Source: an uncultured cyanobacterium
GTDB lineage: Bacteria; Cyanobacteriota; Cyanobacteriia; PCC-6307; Cyanobiaceae
Reading direction: 5' to 3'
DNA length: 8,450 nt
Assembly: GCA_903921295.1 (NCBI GenBank)
Contig: CAIXOZ010000144.1
Span: 1-8,450, forward strand
Part shown: positions 1 through 5,189 of the stretch, piece after piece
How positions within the stretch are numbered: the first letter of the stretch is position 1
Layout of the letters: each line of letters opens with the position of its first letter
Made by a program: the position numbers and the translations under genes
The notes under the pieces: model-generated
Told to the model about the DNA's origin: nothing
The model's input: the letters and a program-made list of their open reading frames with translations, nothing else
Database searches by the model: none

Positions 1-489
1 CACCTCCAGATAGATCGGCCGGGGGTCCGGGGCCGAGGCCTCAGGGGTGAGCAGCAGGTCGATGCGGCTGCGTCGGTTGAGGCCATAGGGCACCTCGGCC
101 TGGATCCGGGCGATCGGTCCGAGCCAGGGTTCCAGCAGTCCCGCCTCGATCGTTGCCCGCACCAACCGGTTGGGCAGGGCTGTGTTCACCCCGACCCAGC
201 AGGGCAGGCCATGGCTGCCCATGGTCTCGGCCTGCTCCCAGGTCCAGGCGAGTTTGCGGGTGGGGGAGGGGGCATGGCGCAGCCGCACGCGCCCTCCCGG
301 ATGCAGCACCCCGGTCATCGGGCCGGTGTTCGGGCAGTGCACCGTCACCACTTCACCGCCTTCGAGCTCCACATCAGCCAGAAAGCGCTTGTAGCGCCGC
401 AGCAGCACCCCTTCCACCAGCGGGCCCACGGACAGCACCAGCACCCCCTCGTGGTTGTCCTGCCGGGGGAGATCGGGGGGGAGGGTCAT
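1..489 (-). CDS. sfsA: SfsA family protein (sugar fermentation stimulation protein), N-terminal part, cut by window edge
   Basis: Read on the minus strand from ATG at 489, the frame stays open for 163 codons to base 1. It carries clear SfsA hallmarks: RRYKRFLADVELEGG near residue 32, HCPNTGPMTGVLHPGG in the first OB-like half, KLAWTWEQAE, VNTALPNRLV, and a conserved basic/acidic block AEVPYGLNRRSRIDLLL leading to PIYLEV at the edge. E. coli SfsA shows the same order (YKRFLADV, HCPNTGAMTG, ANRL, RSRIDF, YIEVK), so roughly the last third is missing here. SfsA was first described as a DNA-binding stimulator of maltose genes; its acidic core resembles nuclease folds and its role in cyanobacteria is unknown. 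The start is uncertain: no Shine-Dalgarno precedes ATG 489, and an in-frame ATG at 531 with a G-rich upstream stretch would add 14 residues. The gene is divergent from murJ, with about 190 bases between the two starts. Confidence 0.93.
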   Translation of the reverse strand, partial: MTLPPDLPRQDNHEGVLVLSVGPLVEGVLLRRYKRFLADVELEGGEVVTVHCPNTGPMTGVLHPGGRVRLRHAPSPTRKLAWTWEQAETMGSHGLPCWVGVNTALPNRLVRATIEAGLLEPWLGPIARIQAEVPYGLNRRSRIDLLLTPEASAPDPRPIYLEV

Positions 490-680
490 GCTGCCGGAGA
501 CCGCGGGCTCCCCATCGTGGCCTGGGGCCATCGCCCCCGGGCGCAGGTGGGTGCCCTGCCGACCCGGAGCGCCCGGAGCGGAGACCCCAGGCCGGGGGCG
601 CGGGAGAATGCCGCATTCGACGATCTGTTCATGGCCTCGCTGATGGCCCTGTTGGTGGCCCGGGCCGTGAGGAGGCCGGC

Positions 681-2372
681 ATGAGCCCATCCCTGCGCCG
701 CATCGCTCTGGTGGTGAGCGTGGCCACACTGCTGAGCAAGCTGGCCGGCCTGGTGCGTCAGCAGGTCATCGCCGCCGCCTTCGGGGTGGGCCTCGCCTAC
801 GACGCCTACAACTACGCCTATGTGCTGCCGGGCTTTCTCCTGATCCTGCTGGGCGGGATCAACGGCCCTTTTCACAGCGCCATGGTCGGGGCGCTGGCGC
901 GTCGCAGTCGCAGCGAGGGGGCCCATGTGCTGGCGGCGATCAACACCCTCGTGGGCACTGCGCTGCTGGTGGTCACCCTGGTGCTGGTGCTGGCGGCGGA
1001 TCCTCTGATCACGCTGGTCGGTCCCGGCCTGGATGCCGCCCGCCACGACATCGCCGTTGTCGAGCTGCGCTGGATGGCGCCGATGGCGCTGTTCGCGGGT
1101 CTGATCGGTCTGGGTTTCGGGGCCCTCAATGCCGCCGATGAGTACTGGATTCCTTCGGTCAGCCCTCTGCTCTCGAGTGTGGCGGTGATCGCTGGCCTGA
1201 GTCTGCTCTGGTGGCAGCTCGGGCCGTCGATCGATCTGCCGAAGCACGCGCTGATCGGCGGGGTGGTGCTGGCGGGCAGCACCACGCTCGGGGCGGTGCT
1301 GCAGTGGCTGGTGCAGCTCCCTGCCCTGGCCAGGCAGGGGCTGAACCGGATGAAGCTCGTCTGGGACTGGCGCCATCCCGGTGTTCAGGAGGTGCTCAAG
1401 GTGATGGGGCCGGCCACCCTCTCCTCGGGGATGCTCCAGATCAATGTGTTCACGGATCTGTTCTTCGCCTCCGGCATCGTCGGTGCGGCCGCCGGGCTCG
1501 GCTACGCCAATCTGCTGGTGCAGACCCCCCTGGGCCTTGTCTCCAACGCCCTGCTGGTGCCCCTGTTGCCGGTGTTCTCCCGGCTCACCGCACCCGAGGA
1601 TCGGCCCGAGCTGGTCGGGCGGATCCGCCAGGGTCTGATGCTGTCGAGCGCCTGCATGCTGCCGCTCGGGGCGCTGATGGTGGGGCTGGCGGATCCGCTG
1701 GTGGCCCTTGTCTATGAGCGCGGCGCCTTTGATCATGAAGCGGCCCGGCTGGTCGGTCGCCTGCTGATGGCCTACGGCATCGGCATGCCGGCCTATCTGG
1801 GCCGGGATGTGCTGGTGCGCGTCTTCTATGCCCTCGGCGATGGCACCACGCCGTTTCGTTTTTCCATGGCCGGCATCGGTGTCAACGCCGTGTTCGACTG
1901 GCTCCTGGTCGGAGGCCCGACCCCCTGGGGCCAGACCCTGCCGGCCTTGAATTTCGGGGCGCCCGGCCTGGTGCTGGCCACGGTGCTGGTGAACCTGCTC
2001 ACCTGCGTTGGCCTGCTGCTGGCCCTGCAGCAGAAGCTCGGGGCCCTGCCCCTGAGGCTCTGGTTGCGCGACAGCCTGCGCCTGGCCGCTGCCTCCGTGC
2101 TGATGGCCGGGGTGGCCTGGTCCTCCAGCTGGCTGCTGGGCCGTCCTGGCGCGATGCTGCAGCCGCTCCTGCCCGAGGCCCTCGCGGCGCGTCCTGGGGG
2201 GTGGCTGGGGGCCCTGGCCGGACTCACCCTTGAGCTGGTCGTCGGTGCCGGCCTGGCAACCGCTGTCTACTGGCTGTTGGCCAGGTGTTCGGGAGTGCCG
2301 GAAGCCCAGCAGCTCTTCTCCCTGGTGCTGGATCGCCTGCCGGGGCGTCGCCGCTCCTCCGGCTCCTCCTGA
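681..2372 (+). CDS. murJ: Lipid II flippase MurJ (MviN family), cyanobacterial type
   Basis: A 563-residue, strongly hydrophobic inner-membrane protein of the MOP/MATE-like superfamily, matching MurJ in length and pattern (about 14 membrane segments). It moves undecaprenyl-linked lipid II across the plasma membrane for peptidoglycan synthesis. The N-terminus aligns with E. coli MurJ: SKLAGLVRQQVIAAAFG at 19-35 and D41 in AYDAYN. It then has LPGFLLILLGGINGPFHSA (49-67), MGPATLSSGMLQIN (242-255), YANLLVQTPLGLVSNALLVP (275-294) and RVFYALGDGTTPF (380-392). ATG 681 is chosen because GGAGG sits at 671-675, 5 bases upstream, and the MurJ homology begins there; the frame stays open upstream but is not MurJ-like. 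Several charged residues essential in E. coli MurJ are replaced (see findings). The last 12 residues are a basic/serine-rich tail. It converges on the small-gene cluster downstream. The family call is secure; flippase activity is inferred. Confidence 0.95.
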   Translation: MSPSLRRIALVVSVATLLSKLAGLVRQQVIAAAFGVGLAYDAYNYAYVLPGFLLILLGGINGPFHSAMVGALARRSRSEGAHVLAAINTLVGTALLVVTLVLVLAADPLITLVGPGLDAARHDIAVVELRWMAPMALFAGLIGLGFGALNAADEYWIPSVSPLLSSVAVIAGLSLLWWQLGPSIDLPKHALIGGVVLAGSTTLGAVLQWLVQLPALARQGLNRMKLVWDWRHPGVQEVLKVMGPATLSSGMLQINVFTDLFFASGIVGAAAGLGYANLLVQTPLGLVSNALLVPLLPVFSRLTAPEDRPELVGRIRQGLMLSSACMLPLGALMVGLADPLVALVYERGAFDHEAARLVGRLLMAYGIGMPAYLGRDVLVRVFYALGDGTTPFRFSMAGIGVNAVFDWLLVGGPTPWGQTLPALNFGAPGLVLATVLVNLLTCVGLLLALQQKLGALPLRLWLRDSLRLAAASVLMAGVAWSSSWLLGRPGAMLQPLLPEALAARPGGWLGALAGLTLELVVGAGLATAVYWLLARCSGVPEAQQLFSLVLDRLPGRRRSSGSS

Positions 2373-2378
2373 CCCTGC

Positions 2379-2394
2379 GGGCGGTCGACCGCCC
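2379..2394. terminator. Perfect 16-base palindrome after murJ, possible T-less terminator hairpin
   Basis: GGGCGGTCGACCGCCC begins 7 bases after the murJ stop and is perfectly self-complementary: a 6-bp GC stem with a TCGA loop. No T-run follows on either strand. It lies between convergent genes (murJ and the minus-strand cluster ending at 2464), so it could end or stabilise transcripts from either side. Cyanobacteria lack Rho, which makes a structure-based 3' end plausible, but without a U-tract the terminator call is an inference. Confidence 0.4.
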
Positions 2395-2463
2395 CTGAGC
2401 TTCAGCCGGTCGGTGCCGGGCAGGGGGCCCGGGGTCGTGCTGGGGCGTTGCTCCCCGCCGGCC

Positions 2464-2745
2464 TCAGGGGAGCCGCACCTGCCGGTCTTCGCGCACCTGC
2501 AGCGGAATCTCCAGCTGGTTGCGCCCCACAAGCTGGGGCCCATCCACGGAGAGGATCCGCGCCTCAATGCCGAAATCCTTGAAGGCGGTTTCCAGTTCCT
2601 GGATCAGCGCCTTCTCCACCTGGACCTCCGCGTCGACCACCTTGCCGATCAGACGACTGCCCAGGGGGCCGATGCGCTGCCGGACGACGTCGCGGGCATT
2701 GGTGATTTCAATGACCAGCACTCGGCGGCCGCGGCATGCGATCAC
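2464..2745 (-). CDS. Small conserved-looking protein of unknown function
   Basis: I do not recognise a named family. From GTG 2745 it encodes 93 residues with no signal peptide or membrane segment. It opens with a basic stretch and a beta-strand-like VLVIEITNARDVV, followed by RIGPLGSRLIGKVVDAEVQVEKALIQELETAFKDFGI, which alternates charge and hydrophobicity like an amphipathic helix, then ILSVDGPQLVGRNQLEIPLQV, which looks like further strands. This suggests a small soluble alpha/beta protein. The start is unsettled: GTG 2745 gives 93 residues; a second in-frame GTG at 2721 gives an 85-residue protein starting directly at the first strand. Neither has a good ribosome-binding site. It is the last gene of a minus-strand cluster, 51 bases after the DUF3181 stop, and likely co-transcribed with it. 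Its protein-like composition, unlike the Q/H/P/R-rich antisense frames nearby, supports a real gene. Confidence 0.75.
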   Translation of the reverse strand: MIACRGRRVLVIEITNARDVVRQRIGPLGSRLIGKVVDAEVQVEKALIQELETAFKDFGIEARILSVDGPQLVGRNQLEIPLQVREDRQVRLP

Positions 2746-2796
2746 CCTATCGGCCGGAGGCCGTGGGTCCTCGATCGTGGCCGATGGCTGAGGCCC

Positions 2797-3084
2797 TCAG
2801 CGCAGCTCCTCGAGCAGGTCCTCCAGGTCCTGCAGCTGACCGCTCGGCAACAGGCGTGCCAGCGGAAGTCGGGTGGTGCCACCACCGATCGGCACCTGCA
2901 CGGACTCCAGGGAGCGACGGGCGCAGGCGGCGGCACCCAGCTCCAGATGGGCGGCACATTCGATCGCCAGGGTTTCGGCCAGCCCGGCATCCCCCAGATA
3001 GAGATGCCAGTTGGCGACCTGGATGTACAGCCGGTCGGCGATGCCGCGGCTGAGGGACTCGATGGCGGCGGCGTTGAGGGTCAT
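2797..3084 (-). CDS. DUF3181 family protein (cyanobacterial, function unknown)
   Basis: Encodes 95 residues from ATG 3084, about the usual length for DUF3181. The family signature is recognisable: IADRLYIQVANWHLYLGDAGLAETLAIE (residues 15-42), a variable middle, VQVPIGGGTTRLPLARLLP (62-80) and an acidic C-terminal helix LQDLEDLLEELR (84-95). It has no membrane segment or signal peptide, so it is probably cytosolic or plastid-type stromal-side in cyanobacterial terms. The ATG sits inside the stop region of the upstream 2TM gene (ATGA, 4-base overlap), which implies translational coupling and fixes the start well; an upstream extension in this frame is only a shadow of the 2TM gene. Role unknown. 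The physical link to a small membrane protein is the main functional clue. Family assignment is from memory of the motif. Confidence 0.87.
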   Translation of the reverse strand: MTLNAAAIESLSRGIADRLYIQVANWHLYLGDAGLAETLAIECAAHLELGAAACARRSLESVQVPIGGGTTRLPLARLLPSGQLQDLEDLLEELR

Positions 3085-3344
3085 GGCGTCGAAGGGGGCT
3101 CTGGGGTCTCGGCCTTGGAGGGGCGCTGGACGAGCACCACGGTCAGATGGATCGCCAGGACCAGCCCCCAGACCAGGCTGACCAGCGGCAGCCGGGACCA
3201 TGGGTGTCGCATCTCCTGCACGAACCACAGGCCGCTGTTGACGGCCGCAAACACCATCGCGTGCAACACCAGATTCACGATCCGCGCGAAGTGGCGGTAA
3301 GTGGGGTCGGTGGGGTCGGCGGGGCCGTACCAGCGGATCGGCAT
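3081..3344 (-). CDS. 2TM domain-containing small membrane protein
   Basis: Encodes 87 residues from ATG 3344. After a short polar N-terminus with a DPTDPT repeat, residues 21-42 form one membrane helix and 52-72 a second, joined by a tight loop (QEMRHPWSR). Positions typical of the 2TM domain family are present: H28 and N36 in the first helix, W49 in the loop, WG at 59-60 and H66 in the second. The C-terminus (73-87) is short, polar and proline-rich. Both ends should lie on the same side of the membrane, and the positive residues R17, R21, R74 suggest the cytoplasmic side. Function is unknown; 2TM domains are found alone or fused to sensor kinases and other modules. It is the first gene of the minus-strand trio and overlaps DUF3181 by 4 bases. 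No Shine-Dalgarno is visible at this start. Confidence 0.85.
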   Translation of the reverse strand: MPIRWYGPADPTDPTYRHFARIVNLVLHAMVFAAVNSGLWFVQEMRHPWSRLPLVSLVWGLVLAIHLTVVLVQRPSKAETPEPPSTP

Positions 3345-3414
3345 GGGCTCAGGGCCGCGGATGGGTGCAGGGGCTGGTCTGATTGTGGTGCCTGGGCGCG
3401 GATCCGGGGGGGAG

Positions 3415-3445
3415 TTGACGGATGGGCCCTCCGTGAGGTGACAAT
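3415..3445 (+). promoter_or_regulatory. Probable promoter of tRNA-Arg
   Basis: A -35-like TTGACG (3415-3420) and a -10-like GACAAT (3440-3445) lie just upstream of the tRNA. The 19-base spacer is slightly long for a sigma-70-type promoter, but the -10 box ends 8 bases before the mature tRNA 5' end, as expected if transcription starts at or just before the tRNA. Called from matching hexamers only. Confidence 0.5.
3418..3434. repeat. Imperfect inverted repeat in the tRNA promoter spacer
   Basis: ACGGATGGGCCCTCCGT is a dyad centred on GGG|CCC with arms ACGGA and TCCGT and one unpaired T on the left. It lies between the proposed -35 and -10 boxes of tRNA-Arg, in the 109-base gap shared with the divergent 2TM/DUF3181 cluster. 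It could be a protein-binding site or chance in GC-rich DNA. Confidence 0.35.
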
Positions 3446-3453
3446 GGATTCAT

Positions 3454-3527
3454 GCGCTTGTAGCTCAGCGGATTAGAGCATCTGACTACGGATCAGAGGG
3501 TCGGGAGTTCGAATCTCTCCAGGCGCG
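3454..3527 (+). tRNA. tRNA-Arg (anticodon ACG)
   Basis: A complete 74-base cloverleaf. The acceptor GCGCTTG (3454-3460) pairs with CAGGCGC (3520-3526) with one G-T pair; discriminator G is 3527. The D stem is GCTC/GAGC; the anticodon stem TCTGA/TCAGA (3481-3485/3493-3497) encloses loop CTACGGA with anticodon ACG at 3488-3490; the T stem GGGAG/CTCTC encloses TTCGAAT (3508-3514). The first anticodon A is expected to be edited to inosine by TadA so the tRNA can read CGU, CGC and CGA. The 3' CCA is not encoded and must be added post-transcriptionally. It has its own promoter and terminator, so it is probably a monocistronic unit. Confidence 0.98.
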
Positions 3528-3535
3528 CTTCTCAG

Positions 3536-3563
3536 AACCCCCCGGACCACCGGGGGGTTTTTT
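3536..3563 (+). terminator. Intrinsic terminator of tRNA-Arg
   Basis: Arms AACCCCCCGG (3536-3545) and CCGGGGGGTT (3550-3559) form a perfect 10-bp stem with an ACCA loop, and T residues continue to 3563 (six Ts in all from 3558). It begins 8 bases after the mature tRNA end. This is the only classical Rho-independent terminator I see in the window. It also insulates the tRNA from glyA. Confidence 0.93.
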
Positions 3564-3780
3564 GATGCGAGCGGTCCCTGAGCCGCGCCCCGTTCACGCA
3601 ACGCAGAGCCGGCCGCCCCCTGGGTCATCGGGCCGGTGTCCTGCAGGCCTGGTGCCGGCCTCGTGGCCCGAAGCCCACGGTGATGCTCCTGCAGGGGGGG
3701 CTGTGGCCGCTGGCCAGAGGCGGGCGCTTGCCGACCCGGTTCCTTACGATCAGGGAACCAGACGATCGCAATCCGTAGCC
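3564..3780 (+). other. Intergenic leader upstream of glyA
   Basis: About 217 bases without a convincing gene. The frame of glyA is open through it, but the translation is R/P/A-rich and does not resemble the SHMT N-terminus. Two CCTGCAGG palindromes lie 48 bases apart (3640-3647 and 3688-3695), and a G7 run at 3694-3700. A weak -10-like TACGAT at 3745-3750 would place a start near 3757 and leave a leader of about 25 bases; I see no matching -35. No known riboswitch was recognised. Confidence 0.4.
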
Positions 3781-5082
3781 ATGGTGGAGAGCTCCTCCTC
3801 AGACCAACAGCGCGCCATTGATGCTTCGCTGGCGGGCAGCGATCCGGCCATCGCCACGTTGATCGGCAAGGAGCTTCAGCGTCAGCAGGGCCATCTGGAG
3901 CTGATCGCTTCGGAGAACTTCGCCTCCCGCGCCGTGATGGAGGCCCAGGGCTCGGTGCTGACCAACAAGTACGCCGAGGGCCTTCCATCCAAGCGCTACT
4001 ACGGCGGCTGTGAGCACGTCGATGCGATCGAGGAGCTTGCGATCGAGCGGGCCAAGCAGCTCTTCGGGGCCGCCTGGGCCAACGTGCAGCCCCACAGCGG
4101 CGCCCAGGCCAATTTCGCCGTGTTCCTGGCTCTGCTCCAGCCCGGCGACACGATCATGGGCATGGACCTGAGCCACGGCGGTCATCTCACCCATGGCTCA
4201 CCCGTGAATGTGAGCGGCAAGTGGTTCAAGGTGGTGCAGTACGGGGTGGATGAAGCCACCCAGCAGCTCAACTTCGACACGATCCGCGAGCTGGCTCTGA
4301 AGCACAAGCCGAAGCTGATCGTCTGCGGTTATTCGGCCTATCCGCGCACGATCGATTTCCAGGCCTTCCGCGCCATTGCCGATGAAGTGGGCGCCTACCT
4401 GCTGGCCGACATGGCCCATATCGCCGGTCTGGTGGCGGCCGGCGTGCACCCCAATCCGGTGCCCGTCTGTGATGTGGTCACCACCACCACGCACAAGACC
4501 CTGCGCGGTCCCCGCGGCGGTCTGATCCTCTGCCGTGATGCGGACTTTGCCAAGCAGTTCGATAAGGCCGTCTTCCCAGGCAGTCAGGGCGGGCCGCTCG
4601 AGCATGTGATCGCCGCCAAGGCGGTGGCTTTCGGTGAGGCCCTGCAGCCCTCCTTCACCACCTATGCCCGGCAGGTGGTGGCCAACGCCCGGGTGCTGGC
4701 CGCCCGCATTCAGGAACGCGGCATTGCGGTGGTGAGCGGGGGCACCGACAACCATCTGGTGCTGCTCGATCTGCGCTCGATCGGCATGACCGGCAAGGTG
4801 GCTGACCTGCTGGTGAGCGATGTGCACATCACCGCCAACAAGAACACCGTTCCCTTCGATCCGCAGTCGCCCTTCGTCACCAGTGGCCTGCGCCTGGGCA
4901 CTGCCGCCCTCACCACCCGGGGCTTCGATCAGGAGGCCTTCGTTGAGGTGGCGGATGTGATCGCAGATCGTCTGCTCAACCCTGAGGATCCGGTGATCGA
5001 ACAGCGCTGTCGCGATCGCGTCGCGGCTCTGGCCCAACGCTTCCCGCTCTATGCGGTCGGGCGTCAGCTGCAGCCGGCCTGA
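3781..5082 (+). CDS. glyA: Serine hydroxymethyltransferase
   Basis: Encodes 433 residues, the normal bacterial SHMT length. This cytosolic PLP enzyme interconverts serine and glycine with tetrahydrofolate and 5,10-methylenetetrahydrofolate; it supplies one-carbon units and in cyanobacteria also handles photorespiratory glycine. Landmarks: LIASENF (41-47), NKYAEGLPSKRYYGGCEHVD (62-81), HSGAQAN (105-111), LSHGGHLTHGS (130-140), the PLP-contacting Asp/His in LLADMAHIAGLVAAG (D210, H213), the Schiff-base lysine K239 in TTTTHKTLRGPRGG (234-247), PGSQGGP (266-272), and R371 in SGLRLGTAALTTRG, the likely substrate-carboxylate arginine. No key residue is missing. ATG 3781 is chosen because SHMT-like sequence begins shortly after it and upstream sequence is not SHMT-like; no Shine-Dalgarno is visible. 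It is separated from tRNA-Arg by a strong terminator, so it probably has its own promoter. Confidence 0.97.
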   Translation: MVESSSSDQQRAIDASLAGSDPAIATLIGKELQRQQGHLELIASENFASRAVMEAQGSVLTNKYAEGLPSKRYYGGCEHVDAIEELAIERAKQLFGAAWANVQPHSGAQANFAVFLALLQPGDTIMGMDLSHGGHLTHGSPVNVSGKWFKVVQYGVDEATQQLNFDTIRELALKHKPKLIVCGYSAYPRTIDFQAFRAIADEVGAYLLADMAHIAGLVAAGVHPNPVPVCDVVTTTTHKTLRGPRGGLILCRDADFAKQFDKAVFPGSQGGPLEHVIAAKAVAFGEALQPSFTTYARQVVANARVLAARIQERGIAVVSGGTDNHLVLLDLRSIGMTGKVADLLVSDVHITANKNTVPFDPQSPFVTSGLRLGTAALTTRGFDQEAFVEVADVIADRLLNPEDPVIEQRCRDRVAALAQRFPLYAVGRQLQPA

Positions 5083-5102
5083 GGGCCTCCACGGGATGGC
5101 GA

Positions 5103-5120
5103 CAGGCCGTCGACGGTCTG
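5103..5120 (+). terminator. Hairpin after glyA, possible T-less terminator
   Basis: CAGGCCGTCGACGGTCTG pairs end to end (one G-T pair), giving a 7-bp stem with a TCGA loop 20 bases after the glyA stop. No T-run follows, so termination would be weak; the hairpin may instead mark or protect the glyA mRNA 3' end or allow read-through into the next gene. It shares its GTCGAC core with the hairpin after murJ. Confidence 0.35.
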
Positions 5121-5189
5121 CGGCACCCTTCCTAAGCTTCCGACGACGCCCAGCTCACCGGCCCCGCTTCCGACCGTGCAACGCTCGTG

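Noticed and set aside
153..680. Upstream in-frame extension of murJ
   Set aside because: The frame is open but the translation is R/P/A-rich, runs antisense over sfsA and does not match MurJ; a good GGAGG precedes ATG 681.
2395..2463. GC-rich sequence after the minus-strand cluster as a terminator
   Set aside because: Short G/C runs can pair, but no stem of convincing length with a T-run is present on the minus strand.
486..2567. Long open frame (about 690 codons) antisense to murJ
   Set aside because: It is in codon register with murJ, so CTG leucine codons read as CAG and it becomes Q/H/G/P-rich low-complexity sequence. It is open only because murJ avoids TTA, CTA and TCA codons. No family resemblance.
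3473..3988. Minus-strand open frame ending in GEIRTPDPLIRSQML
   Set aside because: The C-terminal sequence is the antisense translation of the tRNA-Arg gene, a well-known source of spurious protein annotations; the rest runs antisense through the terminator and glyA.
4198..5037. Long antisense frame over glyA
   Set aside because: In-register shadow of glyA, with H/G/Q-rich composition and no recognisable domain.
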